Below, in pieces: positions 10,285-21,534 of a DNA stretch of 64,000 nucleotides (position 1 is the first letter of the stretch; each line of letters opens with the position of its first letter). The stretch spans positions 136,398,039 to 136,462,038 of the forward strand of contig CAXKWD010000006.1 of NCBI GenBank assembly GCA_964059195.1, given 5' to 3'. The notes under the pieces are model-generated. The model worked only from the letters and a program-made list of their open reading frames with translations. It was not told the DNA's origin and ran no database searches. The translations under genes and the position numbers were made by a program. Source of the stretch: Ectobius pallidus. Taxonomy: Eukaryota; Arthropoda; Insecta; Blattodea; Ectobiidae.

Positions 10285-10385
10285 GCACATACAAATGCCA
10301 ATGACATGGGCTTGGATTGAACCCACAACCTTTGGCCTAGTAAACCAGACCCATGAAGACTGCACCACCCAAGTTGAGAGCTTGG
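10285..10385 (-). mobile_element. Possible decayed tRNA-derived SINE
   Basis: On the minus strand GGTTGTGGGTTCAATCC resembles a B-box and TGGTGCAGTCTTCATGG about 35 bp upstream resembles an A-box. Boundaries and duplications are not visible, so this is tentative. Confidence 0.3.
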
Positions 10386-10607
10386 TATTGTATTCTGCTC
10401 TGATCATATCTTCTTGTCCTATATTTTATAATAACTACCTTAATTTAATTTTGTGAGTAAAAAGACTTTAACCCATTATATCCAGAATAGGACACTCACG
10501 GTACTCTGATTTTGCTTCATTATCTTAATGTAACTGGGTTCTTGCTCCTACTTTCCTTGCTCTCTGGCTAGCTTATTCTAATTTTATGTTTATAAATAGC
10601 CTATCTA

Positions 10608-11317
10608 CAGTGAGTCCCACGCAAGAGTTGGCCAATGACGCGGCTTTCTGCATCGCAGCTGGCACAGCTCCAACTCCCGAGCGATCGGGTGAAATATCTA
10701 CGCAAATAATGCCGCGGCCGGTGTAATGATTCAGGTTCTCACATTTAAGTTAAAATTACAATGAAAATAACCACGTACCTTATCACAAGAGATGTTGGAA
10801 ATGTTCTCCTCTTGTATCCACACAACACAGGCATCTTTTTAGGAAATTTTCTTTCATGCACGTAAGTTCAGCTTCCGAGATAGGATTAATTTCTCTTGTG
10901 ATATTGTCTTAAAGTTCTTCTTATGTATGGGAAATTGACCTATACACTTTATTTTTCAAGTTTCCCCATTTTAATATTTACATACTGTTAGAAGAACTTA
11001 AAGACAATATCACATAAGCTTATCACAAGAGACAGTAACTCTGTCTCGGAAGCTGAACTTATGCGCGTGAACGAAAATTTCCTAAAAAGGTGCCAGTATT
11101 GTGTGGACGCAAGAGGAGAACATTTCCAACACCTCTTGTGAAGAGGTACGTGGTTATTTTCATTGTAATTTTAACTGTAAATGTGAGAACCTGAATCATT
11201 ACAACGACCGCGGCATTATTTGCGTAGATATTTCACCCGATCGCTCGGGAGTTGGAGCTGTGCCAGCCGCGACGCAGAAACCCGCGTCATTGGCCAACTC
11301 TTGAGTGGGACTCACTG
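10608..11317. mobile_element. Palindromic Tc1/mariner MITE, copy 1
   Basis: Starts CAGTGAGTCCCACGCAAGAG and ends with its near complement ACTCACTG, with TA on both sides (10606-10607 and 11318-11319), the mariner target duplication. The two halves are inverted copies of one transposon end. Each includes the 3' part of a mariner transposase gene: the right half has a LMRVNENFLKRCQYCVDA-like stretch running plus, and the left half has the same on the minus strand. It therefore looks like a fusion of two 3' ends, with no 5' end or catalytic domain. Further copies are at 36955-42564 (split) and 39133-39796. Confidence 0.85.
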
Positions 11318-12155
11318 TAATTATATAGTGATTTCTAAGTATGGGTCAATCCATATGAAATCATCCAATGGGTGTTGCTGACGTATTTTATTTTATTTTT
11401 AAGTATATATTTTCTGTTTCTATGTGTATCTGGGAGTACAAAACAATTTTTTTCACATTTTTATCACTAACGCTTTGGCAACTAGTGGCCATTTTGCTTA
11501 GAAGGATTTGGCATTTTCAAAGGTTAGCGTTAAGTTAAATAACTATTTTATTTATGAAGATATCAACTTGAAGTAAAAACCATCTTAATCTACAAGAAAC
11601 ATTCTACAATTCATGTTATGACCAAAAATTTGTTAGGTCTTAAGGAAATAATCTAAAACTTTATTAGAAAATGCTGTTACGATTAGAAAAAATTAACAAC
11701 TTTATAAAACTTTTTTTCATTGAAGGGATGAAAACACATGTTTCATATTTTCCCCCCCACAAAGATATAGTAGATCACTAGATGCTAGTAAAATTTGAGA
11801 TCATTTATGTAAATCCTTTAGGTTTTATGAGTCTTCAAATATCGAGATTTTGCAGAATTGTTGATTTTCAAATTAAAATATCTCAAATGGGACTGAACAG
11901 AAAAATCTGAAATTTTCTCAAAATATTCTTCTAGTGCCTAGTAATCAACATATAAAATTTCATCACTGTGTTCTGACCAGAAGTATTTTATTTTTAATAA
12001 AGAAAATGCTAAAAAATAACACTGTCAAATGAGCGAATAACAGTGTTAAAATACAATAAAAATTGTCAAAAATAATATAATTATTTGTTGTTGCTAGTAA
12101 AATTAAATATGTTATAAAACTAACATATTAAAGAATATTATAGGAGAAAAATTCC

Positions 12156-12227
12156 TCCGGCACTGGGACTTTAACCCAGGACCTTTGGCTATTCGCGCCA
12201 ATGCTCTACCAACTGAGCTAAGCCGGA
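12156..12227 (-). pseudogene. tRNA-like sequence (anticodon position GAA), probably SINE-derived
   Basis: A 72-nt cloverleaf can be drawn: acceptor TCCGGCT with TGCCGGA (one mismatch), D-stem GCTC/GAGC, anticodon stem TTGGC/GCCAA with loop GCGAATA, T-stem CTGGG/CCCAG. Position 33 is C rather than the near-universal T, and the T-loop is TTAAAGT rather than TTCRANY. These defects and the insertion context argue against a working tRNA-Phe gene. Confidence 0.55.
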
Positions 12228-12318
12228 CTGTATATGACATGACTTGTCTGTCTGTGAGGTAGACCATTAGGGCAATCAGTCATAGGAGAGAGGTTCCATC
12301 TGGTGCTGTGAATTGAGG

Positions 12319-12393
12319 TCCAGCTTAGCTCAGTTGGTAGAGCATTGGCCAAACCATTGGCCATAGGTCCTGGGTTCTAGTCCCAGTGCCAGA
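12319..12393 (+). pseudogene. tRNA-like sequence, degenerate anticodon arm
   Basis: Shares the A-box region (TTAGCTCAGTTGGTAGAGC) and the GGGTTCTAGTCCC B-box region with 12156-12227, but its anticodon arm no longer folds properly and the acceptor has mismatches. It is the inverted partner in the same insertion. Confidence 0.55.
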
Positions 12394-12739
12394 GAAATTT
12401 CTGTGGTTCATGAATGCTTATATATCTTAACATATTAAATGTTCCATGGTAGAAGTCATAGTGATCAGTACTCCAGCAGAAGGAGACCATATTGCGACAT
12501 TTGCTGAGCAAGCCAGAATATGCTGACTTGAAAAAGGCAAGTCTCTACAGACTCCTTTGTAGCTCCTTTGTTCAGTAATCAGTAGCTGTGCTTGACTGAA
12601 AATATAAAAAAAGTTGCCCCTTCACTTAAAAAATATCAATTTCACCAAACCACCAGTTCTGGTCATAATGCAGGCAACAATATCGTTTACTTCGAAAGGT
12701 CTTATTTCAAATTTGGGCAAAATGGAAATACTATGTTCA

Positions 12740-13215
12740 CCATAAATATCACTTTTTGAGTGAATGTACACCTTATGATGCTAGAAGTTTGTTCCACAGC
12801 TGAGCCAAAGGTTTAAAAATTGTTTATACAAGTGTATAGGAAATACCTATAATTTCTTCAGAACAAAATTTGAACACTTCTTCTGCTGAAGGTATCTGGT
12901 CCAAATATGGTCTTTGCAAACTAGCCATCGAGACAGCCCTCTTTGTACCCCCTCCAATCCCATCGCAAGCATTCTTTCCATAAATATCACTTTTTGAGTG
13001 AATGTAACACCTTATGATGCTAGAAGTTTGTTCCACAGCTGAGCCAAAGGTTTAAAAATTGTTTATACAAGTGTATAGGAAATACCTAGAATTTCTTCAG
13101 AACAAAATTTGAACACTTCTTCTGCTGAAGGTATCTGGTCCAAATATGGTCTTTGCAAACTAGCCATTGAGACAGCCCTCTTTGTACCCCCTCCAATCCC
13201 ATCGCAAGCATTCTT
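12740..13215. repeat. 238-bp tandem duplication
   Basis: CCATAAATATCACTTTTTGA begins at 12740 and again at 12978; the two units then run in parallel with very few substitutions and a 1-bp indel. The duplicated stretch includes a piece of the minus-strand transposase remnant, so that piece is present twice. Confidence 0.85.
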
Positions 13216-13340
13216 TCCATTAGAAGTGGCAAAAAAAAAATGCTATTCAGCTTCAAAGTGATTGCAAATATTCAAAAAGTTATTTTTGTTTTTGTACTGG
13301 CTACCATCTCCATCGCTAAAATAAACAATTTTTTTAACTG
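12830..13340 (-). pseudogene. Sola-like transposase fragment
   Basis: The minus strand from about 13320 reads FSDGDGSQYKNKNNF, then a frameshift or stop, then GKNACDGIGGGTKRA and ASLQRPYLDQIPSAEE. These align with FSDGAAAQFKNRKNF, GKGVCDGLGGTVKRL and ASLQRPYEHQIMTPAQ of the intact protein at 31746-34220. The second catalytic Asp motif (SDG) and the DG-GG block survive. The N-terminal half and the first Asp are gone. Confidence 0.75.
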
Positions 13341-14334
13341 AAGGGGGAACTTTTTGTATATCTTCAGTCAAGCACAGCTACTGATTACTGAACAGAGGAG
13401 CTACAGAGGAGTCTGTAGAGACTTGCCTTTTTCAAGTCAGCATATTCTGGCTTGCTCAGCAAATGTGGCAATATGGTCTCCTTCCGCTAGAGTATTGATC
13501 ACTAGGACTACTACCATGGAACATTTAATATGTTAGTTTTATGGCATATTTAATTTTACTAGCAACAACAAATAATTATATTATTTTTGACAATTTTTAT
13601 TGTATTTTAACACTGTTATTCGCTCATTTGACAGTGTTATTTTTTAGCATTTTCTTTATTAAAAATAAAATACTTCTGGTCAGAACACAATGATGAAATT
13701 TTATATGTTGATTACTAGGCACTAGAAGAATATTTTGAGAAAATTTCAGATTTTTCTGTTCAGTCCCATTTGAGATATTTTAATTTGAAAATCAACAATT
13801 CTGCAAAATCTCGATATTTGAAGACTCATAAAACCTAAAGGATTTACATAAATGATCTCAAATTTTACTAGCATCTAGTGATCTACTATATCTTTGTGGG
13901 GGGAAAATATGAAACATGTGTTTTCATCCCTTCTATGAAAAAAAGTTTTATAAAGTTGTTAATTTTTTCTAATCGTAACTGCATTTTCTAATAAAGGTTT
14001 AGATTATTTCCTTAAGACCTAACAAATTTTTGGTCATAACATGAATTGTAGAATGTTTCTTGTAGATTAAGATGGTTTTTACTTCAAGTTGATATCTTCA
14101 TAAATAAAATAGTTATTTAACTTACCGCTAACCTTTGAAAATTCCAAAAATGCCAAATCCTTCTAAGCAAAATGGCCACTAGTTGCCAAAGCGTTAGTGA
14201 TAAAAATGTGAAAAAAATTGTTTTGTACTCCCAGATACACATAGAAACAGAAAATATACACTTAAAAATAAAATAAAATAGGCCAGCAACAAATTATTTT
14301 ATTATTGGATGATTTCATATGGATTGACCCGTAT

Positions 14335-14842
14335 GCTCTTGAAATGGAGTCTGGGCTAGAGTTTAATTCTCTATTACCGGCACTGGCATAAATCCATGAA
14401 CCTTCTGCAGTACCGGTACTATGAATTGAAAGCTACACACAAATTCCTTGAGTTTATATTGTCCTATGGAAACATAAGGACCGATTTAGGCCTACAGAAA
14501 AAAAGCAGGTATTAAAATAATATTATTATGAAACAATACTCCCCCCTTTGTCCATATTAAGGGACAAACAACTCTGAAGAATATACTCAGATTTGGAAGT
14601 AGCCAACTGTTTGTTTCTTATATAAGTTAACTACAAACTTTATGTTTCAAGTATTTGAAGGAAGAAAAACAACATGGCCAATACAGAGGATGACCAGATC
14701 TACCTACCTACACGATAAAGAAGGCATTGGGCATTGTAACTTGTAAATTGGAGAAAAAATGAGGTCAAAACTAATGGAAGCTGTGATGAAATGGATATAA
14801 CACATATATAGTTTAATTAAACATTTTTTACATTTAATCTGC
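14335..14842. other. Unassigned intronic sequence
   Basis: Between two 4-bp-duplication elements; no feature recognised. Confidence 0.4.
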
Positions 14843-14846
14843 AGAT

Positions 14847-16110
14847 GGGTTATTCTCCAGAAAAGGGCAGATTCATGTCGCAGTTGATTTTCTGGTGTAA
14901 AATAAGTACTTATGGATTATTAATTATTATGATAAGTTAGATTGAAATTAAGGTCTATTTGATCCCATATCCCACTTTTTAAACAAAAGTTACAATTTTC
15001 TGCATTTTAGGGCACAGTATGTGAGATCTCACCTCCGTGTCATGTCCCAATGCCTGACTTGTCATTTTCATTCTTTCATAATTCAACAGGCTTTAATTTT
15101 TATTCCATTTTAGTGTTATAACAAGAACAAACAGCTCAAAAAATGAGTAATTAATAACTGGAAAGAAAATATATCATTTTGTAAAGACAATTTTTTGCAC
15201 TAAACATGCTTGTCCCAAGGTGAGACCTCACCTCCGTGAAACAATATAAAAGTTCAATTATTTCCACAGATATGGCACTGTAGTCTTTCTATTTTCCTTG
15301 GACTCCAACTTTTGGCAGTTTTCTTATCATTTATATAAAGCCAAGCTGTTGGTGTGATTTTAAGTGTTGTTTTGTTTGTGTAAAAGGGCTAAATGCAAAG
15401 TTGGTAATTGGACTTCCTCACCTCCGTTACCTACACCCAACGGTAAAGTTGTATGTTTTTATATTTACTTTTGCTATAAATTATAATAATAAGGAATGCT
15501 AAGTTAAACTCTAGAACTAAGATTTTCTAACCTCAAATGTTCCCAAGCTGTTTGACAAATTAGAGAAAAATCTCACCTCCGTTACCCTCACCTCCGTTAC
15601 TGTTACTCTCGAGTCCTATCCATGGAGGTGTAATTAATGTTGTAATTGATGACATATTTAACTGTCTGCATTTTTTATTTTTGTTTAAAGAAGATACTGG
15701 TATAGCCTAATAGTTCATGACAATATATCATGTTTTGATTTAAAGTTTTGATTTTAAGGTGATAATTATTTTAACATAGATAAAAATAAATAAAAAGTTA
15801 TGTGTTAATCATTTGTATGGTAATAAATATTGTTCATTTTCATGATAACATTTAATACAGTAAATTAATTCTAATTCTCACATAACTTCTATTATAATTA
15901 CTATTTCATACTATTTTCTCACCTCCATGAATGCGCCATTTTCTAACCTTGTTAATTTAATGCAAAATACCACTCGGTAAGTAGAGCAAGTACCTCAGTA
16001 GTACTCTGCAGAAGGAAATATTACATAAAAAAATTACATGATCCAAAATAAAAAATATTTTTTAAAAAAAATTCTAACATTGAAATCTGCCCTTTTCTGG
16101 AGAATGACCC
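14847..16110. mobile_element. Non-autonomous element with GGGT ends, 4-bp duplication and CTCACCTCCGT repeats
   Basis: Ends are GGGTTATTCTCCAGAAAAGG and its near-exact complement at 16083-16110, giving about 27 bp of terminal inverted repeat. AGAT flanks both sides (14843-14846 and 16111-16114). The interior is AT-rich with no coding capacity. It carries CTCACCTCCGT in direct orientation at 15028, 15227, 15417, 15572 and 15587, and a variant at 15918. The end motif and duplication length match the Sola-like elements at 11343-14330 and 31066-44596, so it may be mobilised by a related transposase (inference). Confidence 0.75.
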
Positions 16111-16114
16111 AGAT

Positions 16115-18215
16115 ATTAAAAACTGTACAAAGTTCACATATTTCCATGAAGATGATTTTCCTTGCAGTTATATTGCACCAACAATATAGCTTGAAAAAAT
16201 TCAATTCCAAGGTTTTTCAACTAAGCAGGTTTCTCATCCGGGGGTTCGGCAATGCAGGGATAGTGGGGTGAAGGGAAAGTGAGTGACGTCAACCATCCAT
16301 AAGGATGGTTCCTTTAATTTAGTATGTATTCACAAGTGTTAGGTGATCGTCCGTATTCTGTGGTGTGATGATTGTGTACTTTTCCATTTTGTATTGTACT
16401 GCTAGGGTAAAAATGCCTGGATTAAGATGTGCAGTGGCTGATTGCTGAAACTTCCATGATGATATAAGCTAGAACAGTAATCTTTGAGTGTAAATTTAAA
16501 TGGTCTCTTATCCTGTTGCAGAACTTCAAATTCAAAATTCAAATTTGAGAGTGTAAAATTATGAATATTTTATTGTACAGTTTCAATTGAATAAATTGGA
16601 GATAAGAAGTAATATTAAAAGGATGTGTATGAAATATTTAAAAGATTTCCGCATAACATCTGACCTGTTTAAAACTGTATAATATAGTAACAAAGCATAA
16701 CAGTATTGAAGCAGGTTCTTTTGAAATTGTGCAATCTATAGTAAACCAAAAAATGTCCATTCGAAACCCAAACCCATGGGCTGCAATAGATATTATTTCT
16801 GTTTCCATATACCCTAGTTCTAATTTATAACACAGACACGTTTCGTTTTTCTGTACTTTAAAGATTTCTTGCCCTCAAGTTTCGGACCTTTAACTAATTG
16901 GCTCATAAATAATCATAACTGTTCTTCATGGAAGCAAATATTTCTAGGCCAGGCATTTCTATTACCATTCAATATGCATCCTTAATATGAATCAGCAGCA
17001 AGAACTTAAACACCACCAGCATTATGTGTCAATAACATGATTGTAGTACTAGTGAAAAAAGGTTTTCATTGGATGTCCTATCAAACATACACAAAATCTG
17101 GCCTGTATAGCTACAGTACAATCAGATACGTAATTGTAAAGTAATAACTAGCAAATACCCATTAAGTAAGTTGCGGTTTTAATTAACTTCCACAGTTTGT
17201 GTTTTATTGAATTATAAAGAATACTGGATGTATAACCCAATTTTTTTTTCACACATCAGTTTATTTTGAAATTTTCTACAAGGAGAATGGAATGAGCTGA
17301 ATAGTTATGTAATATTTTGTTCAAGTAGACAGGAAAGGCTCTATATATGTTATTTATTTATTTATTTATTTATTGTTAGAGTAGGCTACGAATATTAATG
17401 ATAGGCGTAAAAGGAAAGATAGAGGGGGAAAAAAAAAGATACCATTAATGAAATAGGCTACTGAGCATGGTAATATGCACGGGGGCTACGTGTTTAAAGT
17501 TTCAAATCCTGTCATAGCTTTCTTTTAATCCAGTGAGGGATAGAGAAACTAGTTATTAAATAACTGTAAGACAGAACTTTTACAGTTTTATTGATAAATT
17601 ATGAGGTCAGTATTTATATTGTATGCAAAATAAAATTTCATTATATCTCTCAGGGCCTTTGTTACATCTGTTTGACTTTCGTACCCTAACTCTAGAGAAC
17701 CATATTGTAATTAAACATTTTTAAAATTAATATTGAGTGCTTACCATGCACTTAACTCCCACCAATTGAAGGAAATAGCTGTATGAAATGCCATTCAGGG
17801 AAATCTGTCAGATTCATTGTTAAGTTGTCATTGCAGCAATTCGTTTTAACCTAGTGGTAAGACAGGTTGTATACAGAGTTCACATGTATTGTTTGAATGG
17901 TGCGCCCGTTTTTGGATACGGACAGTGTCACGCATTGGGTCTTCTCTACTGCACGATGAGGCAACCTCTACAGTATACCAGCCTTGATTCAATTCCTGTT
18001 TCATCTGTCCACTGAGATGCAATAAATTAATGAAAACAACTAGTGGTGCAGCCTGGGATACAAACAAAATTCAGCAATTTTTAACAATTCTGAGTAACAT
18101 GTTTTACACTTACTGGATGTAAATATTGATTACTGAATGAAGGCCTGTATAGGTCTAACAAAAACAGCCTAGGCTGGGTTAGTGTTATGGCACCCATTAC
18201 AAACGAAGTTATTCG
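16115..18215. other. Unassigned intronic sequence with an (ATTT)n run
   Basis: No coding or repeat ends recognised apart from an ATTT microsatellite at about 17350-17375. A weak tRNA-like A-box near 17850 is not enough to call a SINE. Confidence 0.4.
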
Positions 18216-18219
18216 AAAA

Positions 18220-18322
18220 AAAAAAAGGACATTTGGAAGACTAAAAATTTGTTCATGGACAGAGGACCGAGACATAAAAATGAGGGGATGTCCTCAAAAA
18301 AAGAGGACGTCTGGTCACCCTG
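18220..18322 (-). mobile_element. Truncated hAT-type MITE end
   Basis: On the minus strand it begins CAGGGTGACCAGACGTCCTC, followed by an imperfect repeat of the GAGGAC unit. The opposite end is not present and no 8-bp duplication can be assigned. Confidence 0.45.
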
Positions 18323-19255
18323 GCAATAGCATATCGTGGAGTAAAATGAATGGAGTTGTAGTTAAAAACAACCTACTGCATTGAAGTCGCCAGCTGCCAA
18401 TTTTGTCACTAAGTTACCGGTTAACGATTTAAGCCTAGGCCTATGGTTAATTTCCAAAATAATAATAATAATAATAAAAAAAGAAGTTTCAACAGTGTTC
18501 TGCATGAAAAACTGGATACTCATGCTAAGAATTTGCACTAGGCCTACTACCATTCATCATGCCAACTTGTTCATATAAGTACTCTACTTCAGAATTAAGA
18601 AGCATCAGAAACCTTGAAAAATTGATAACCTTGTTTCAGAATCTGCTCAAAACTCCTCTGGACCAGTAATAGACACAGTATGATCTCCAGACTAGCCTAC
18701 TGGAACAGTGTAGAAGATCATTTTTAGATATCCTCTGATCTCTTGAGATGAAAACTAGTGAAGAAAATGGAGAAAACTGTAAATGAATAAATGAATGTTT
18801 TGAACACACAAAAAATAAAATACATAAAAGTTTGTTCTATGTAACAATGTGTTACGTATTTTTCATATTAATCATTTTATTTTTATACTAAGAAATTAAT
18901 GTAATCTTCAGCCCTACTTGAAGATTGGTGAGCCTGAGGTTTTGAAAGACAGATTCCTGGTACAGCAGATTTTTAAAATTCATATACTGTTCAGTAAGTG
19001 ACGACTGGTGAGTCTGCGGTTTTAAAAGACAGGTTCCTACAGTGCAAATTGTCTTTTCACTTTCCTAGTGTTTTCCCTTGATGTTGGCTGGATGAATTTC
19101 CACATCTAGCTGTGTTTGAATTATCCCAGACTTGATCAGGTTGTTATTCATGATCTCTTGACAGTGAAACCAGTAGAGGTGGGTATAGTATGGGATTCAG
19201 CTTAACTGCAATGGAATGTAGGGAAAGTACAGTAATGTATTCCAGAGCATAGGTA
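18323..19255. other. Unassigned intronic sequence
   Basis: Contains a short (AAT)n run near 18460 and two related short stretches (about 18930-18975 and 19005-19040) resembling each other around GAAAGACAG/AAAAGACAG. From 19186 a partial direct copy of the hairpin arm begins. Confidence 0.4.
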
Positions 19256-19335
19256 TAGTATGGGACTCAGCTTAACTGCTCTGGAATACACTACTTTCCC
19301 TACATTCCAGAGCAGTTAAGCTGAGTCCCATACTA
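19256..19335. repeat. Perfect 32-bp inverted repeat with 16-nt loop
   Basis: Arm 19256-19287 (starts TAGTATGGGACTCAGC) is exactly complementary to 19304-19335. A diverged direct copy of the left arm lies at about 19192-19225. The right arm ends precisely at the TA target of the mariner element that follows. Confidence 0.9.
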
Positions 19336-20675
19336 CAGTGCCTTTTTTTTTTTTACTCGTGGCAGGGCGGTCGGCTGGAGGTAGCTGCGAGCGCACAGTG
19401 TTTCTCACCGTTCCTGGCTCCCGCCTTTCTCCCAGTCAGTGTATGTGCGGTCGTTGCTAGCGGAGGTTCTTGTTTTGTTCTTTGTGGTTAAATTGTGATA
19501 GTTCTGTTATAATGCCAAGAAGTATGTATACTTTAGCACACCGCATATTCATGTATGATTCCTATGTGCAAACAGAGTCCTGTAGAGAAGTGACACGGCT
19601 ATTTGTAGACAGATTCCCTGGTATCCCTGTGCCTCACAGAGAGACACTACGTAAACTTGTAAACAGATTCAGAGAAACGGGTTTTGTTCTTGATAAGAAA
19701 CCCAAAAAAACTCGCCATGTGCTTAGAGAGGAAAAACTCGATGAGATAGGACAAAAGTTAAAACGTAGCCCAAGAAAATCTCTGAGTAGGTTATCACAGA
19801 AAACGGGGGTTTCACAATTCTCGGCTTGGAAAGCCACTAAACTTATGAAATTAAAACCATATAAGATAACCGTAGTTCAGGAACTGCAACCACGTGATAC
19901 TGTGAGTAGAGTAAATTTCTGCAATTGGGTGCTGGGTAAAGTTAATGATGGCTCTATGGACCCAAAGTTAATTTTTTTCACAGACGAAGCATGGTTTCAT
20001 TTACATGGACATGTATCGACACAAAACAACAGATACTGGAGTGCAGAAAAACCCGATATTGTACACAAAATGCCATTGCATGACCAGAAAATTGGTGTTT
20101 GGTGTGCTGTGAATGCGTACCGAATTATAGGGCCTATATTCTTTGAGTAAACAGTTAATGGACAGAGGTACAGGGATACAATAATCAAACTATTCCTGGA
20201 ATATTTGTGTGACATTGAGTGCACACAGGCATATTTTCAACAAGACTCTGCTACAGCACATACAGCTGATCTCTCATTGCAATTAATTAAGGAAATTTTT
20301 GAAGATAGGGTCATCAGCAAAAGACTATGGCCACCGCGCTCCCCAGACCTTACGGTATGCGATTTTTATTTATGGGGGAACTTAAAAAATAAAGTGTATC
20401 GGAACAACCCGCATACATTGGAAGAACTAAAAGACAATATCAGAAGGGAAATTACTTCAATTTCAGAGGAAGAATTAATGCGTGTTAATGGAAATTTTCT
20501 TCAATGGTGTGAGAGATGCGTGGCCGCACAAGGACATCATTTCCAACACCTTCTGTGACAAAGGCAGCACATGCACTGACGCGGAGAAAGGCAGGAGCCA
20601 GGAACGGTGAGAAACACTGTGCGCTCGCAGTTACCTCCAGCCGACCGCCCGACCAAGAGTAAAAAAAAGGCACTG
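19336..20675 (+). mobile_element. Tc1/mariner transposon, nearly complete
   Basis: It is 1340 bp with roughly 100-bp imperfect terminal inverted repeats (outer ends CAGTGCC and GGCACTG) and TA on each side (19334-19335 and 20676-20677). It encodes a full-length transposase frame broken by one stop codon. Its transposase C-terminus resembles the fragments carried by the palindromic MITEs at 10608, 36955 and 39133, so those derive from a related family with different ends. Confidence 0.9.
19470..20558 (+). pseudogene. Mariner-type transposase, one in-frame nonsense codon
   Basis: The frame is continuous from 19470 to 20558 except for TAA at 20148-20150, which follows GPIFFE where the family usually has a coding codon. 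The likelier start is Met at 19512 (MPRSMYTLAHRIF). An N-terminal helix-turn-helix region is followed by a second one (LSRLSQKTGVSQFSAWK). The first catalytic Asp is in FFTDEAWFH, the second in YFQQDSATAHT, and the third probably in SPDLTVCDFYLWG. The second and third are separated by 38 residues, an uncommon spacing near the D-37-D and D-39-D groups. The rest, including the C-terminal helix, is intact, so loss of activity may be recent and due to the stop alone. Confidence 0.88.
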
Positions 20676-20754
20676 TATATCTTAGCATTATTAATCACTT
20701 AATAAGGAAATGAAAGAGTAACCTCGAAGTAAGCTTCTCCTAATGCATAATGAA

Positions 20755-21534
20755 TAGGGCCTGGATTTTTAGGTTTTTATAAACCCGGTATTAGTTATTT
20801 AAACATATTAAAATAGTTTTATTTCAGTTTTTATCATTTCCAGATAAGTTTTTTTAATGTTCCGCCTTAATAAGTAGGCCTACAACAAACACAAACAAAT
20901 ACAATAATTTACTATATTTTCACTTAAGTACAATTTCCATAGCTCCGAACCACAAAACAATAGAAACCCTTTTTGCTTAATTTTCAACATGTAAGTTACT
21001 TCATTTTATAGAACACAATTAGGTTAATTTAAGAATTACCACCGTCAAACCAACTTCACCACATAAACTCTACAAGAAAGTTTTCAATTAATCAACCAAC
21101 CTTTAGAATACCGGTAGGCCTACTTTACTTTCAGCATCTGTCTGTAGCAAACTGTGAATAAACTGCAAATGTAAGCTTCTTAAGAATGCCTATTTGCTTC
21201 TAAAGAATCCGGGGATTTCGGTCCACTATTTCCTTTACCAGGACAATGGCGTTACAAAATGCAATGCTTACTTCCTCCTATAAAAGTACTGTAAACAATG
21301 AACAAGATTTGCAAATATTTAAAAAGTAATTTTTATCAGAAGAATAAAAATGAGATTTATTACACATTAATTTGTCAAGTGTTTTATTGTATTTTAATTT
21401 TAAAAAGTTGTTAGTTTTTAATGTATTATTTAGCCAATTTTAGGAAATTATTGTGATTGCCGTGACAATGAAATGGACAAGTACGTTACCTAGCAAGGAA
21501 CAAAATAGTTTAAAACCTAAGAATCCAGACCCTA
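20755..21534. mobile_element. hAT-like MITE, TAGGGCC family, copy 1
   Basis: Left end TAGGGCCTGGATTTTTAGG; the right end is the near complement (CCTAAGAATCCAGACCCTA). The flanking octamers ATAATGAA and ATAATAAC are only partly alike, so the duplication has decayed or the boundary is slightly off. It is related to 56775-57531, which has a perfect 8-bp duplication. No coding capacity. Confidence 0.6.

Larger units (their letters stand above)
12133..12427. mobile_element. Insertion built of two inverted tRNA-like sequences
   Basis: The 295-bp insert is flanked by a 12-bp direct repeat TAACATATTAAA (12121-12132 and 12428-12439). The opposite arm of the host foldback (near 13530) shows the uninterrupted site, proving the insertion. 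It contains a tRNA-like sequence on the minus strand (12156-12227) and another on the plus strand (12319-12393), separated by about 90 bp and pointing away from each other. The duplication length suggests target-primed insertion, as for SINEs. Confidence 0.75.
11343..14330. mobile_element. Sola-like foldback DNA transposon, non-autonomous
   Basis: Begins GGGTCAATCCATATG and ends with its complement. GTAT flanks both ends (11339-11342 and 14331-14334), a 4-bp target duplication. The inverted arms are very long: about 1 kb, 11343 to about 12630 (containing an insertion at 12133-12427) against about 13340-14330, with few differences. The centre holds a decayed transposase fragment on the minus strand, related to the intact transposase at 31746-34220, and a 238-bp tandem duplication of part of it. 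Shared end sequence (GGGTCA), 4-bp duplication and transposase homology group it with 31066-44596. Assignment to Sola is inferred from these traits. Confidence 0.8.

Noticed and set aside
12156..12393. Functional tRNA genes (one with a GAA anticodon position)
   Set aside because: Position 33 is C, the T-loop lacks TTC, the second copy has no sound anticodon arm, and both lie inside a 295-bp insertion with target duplication.
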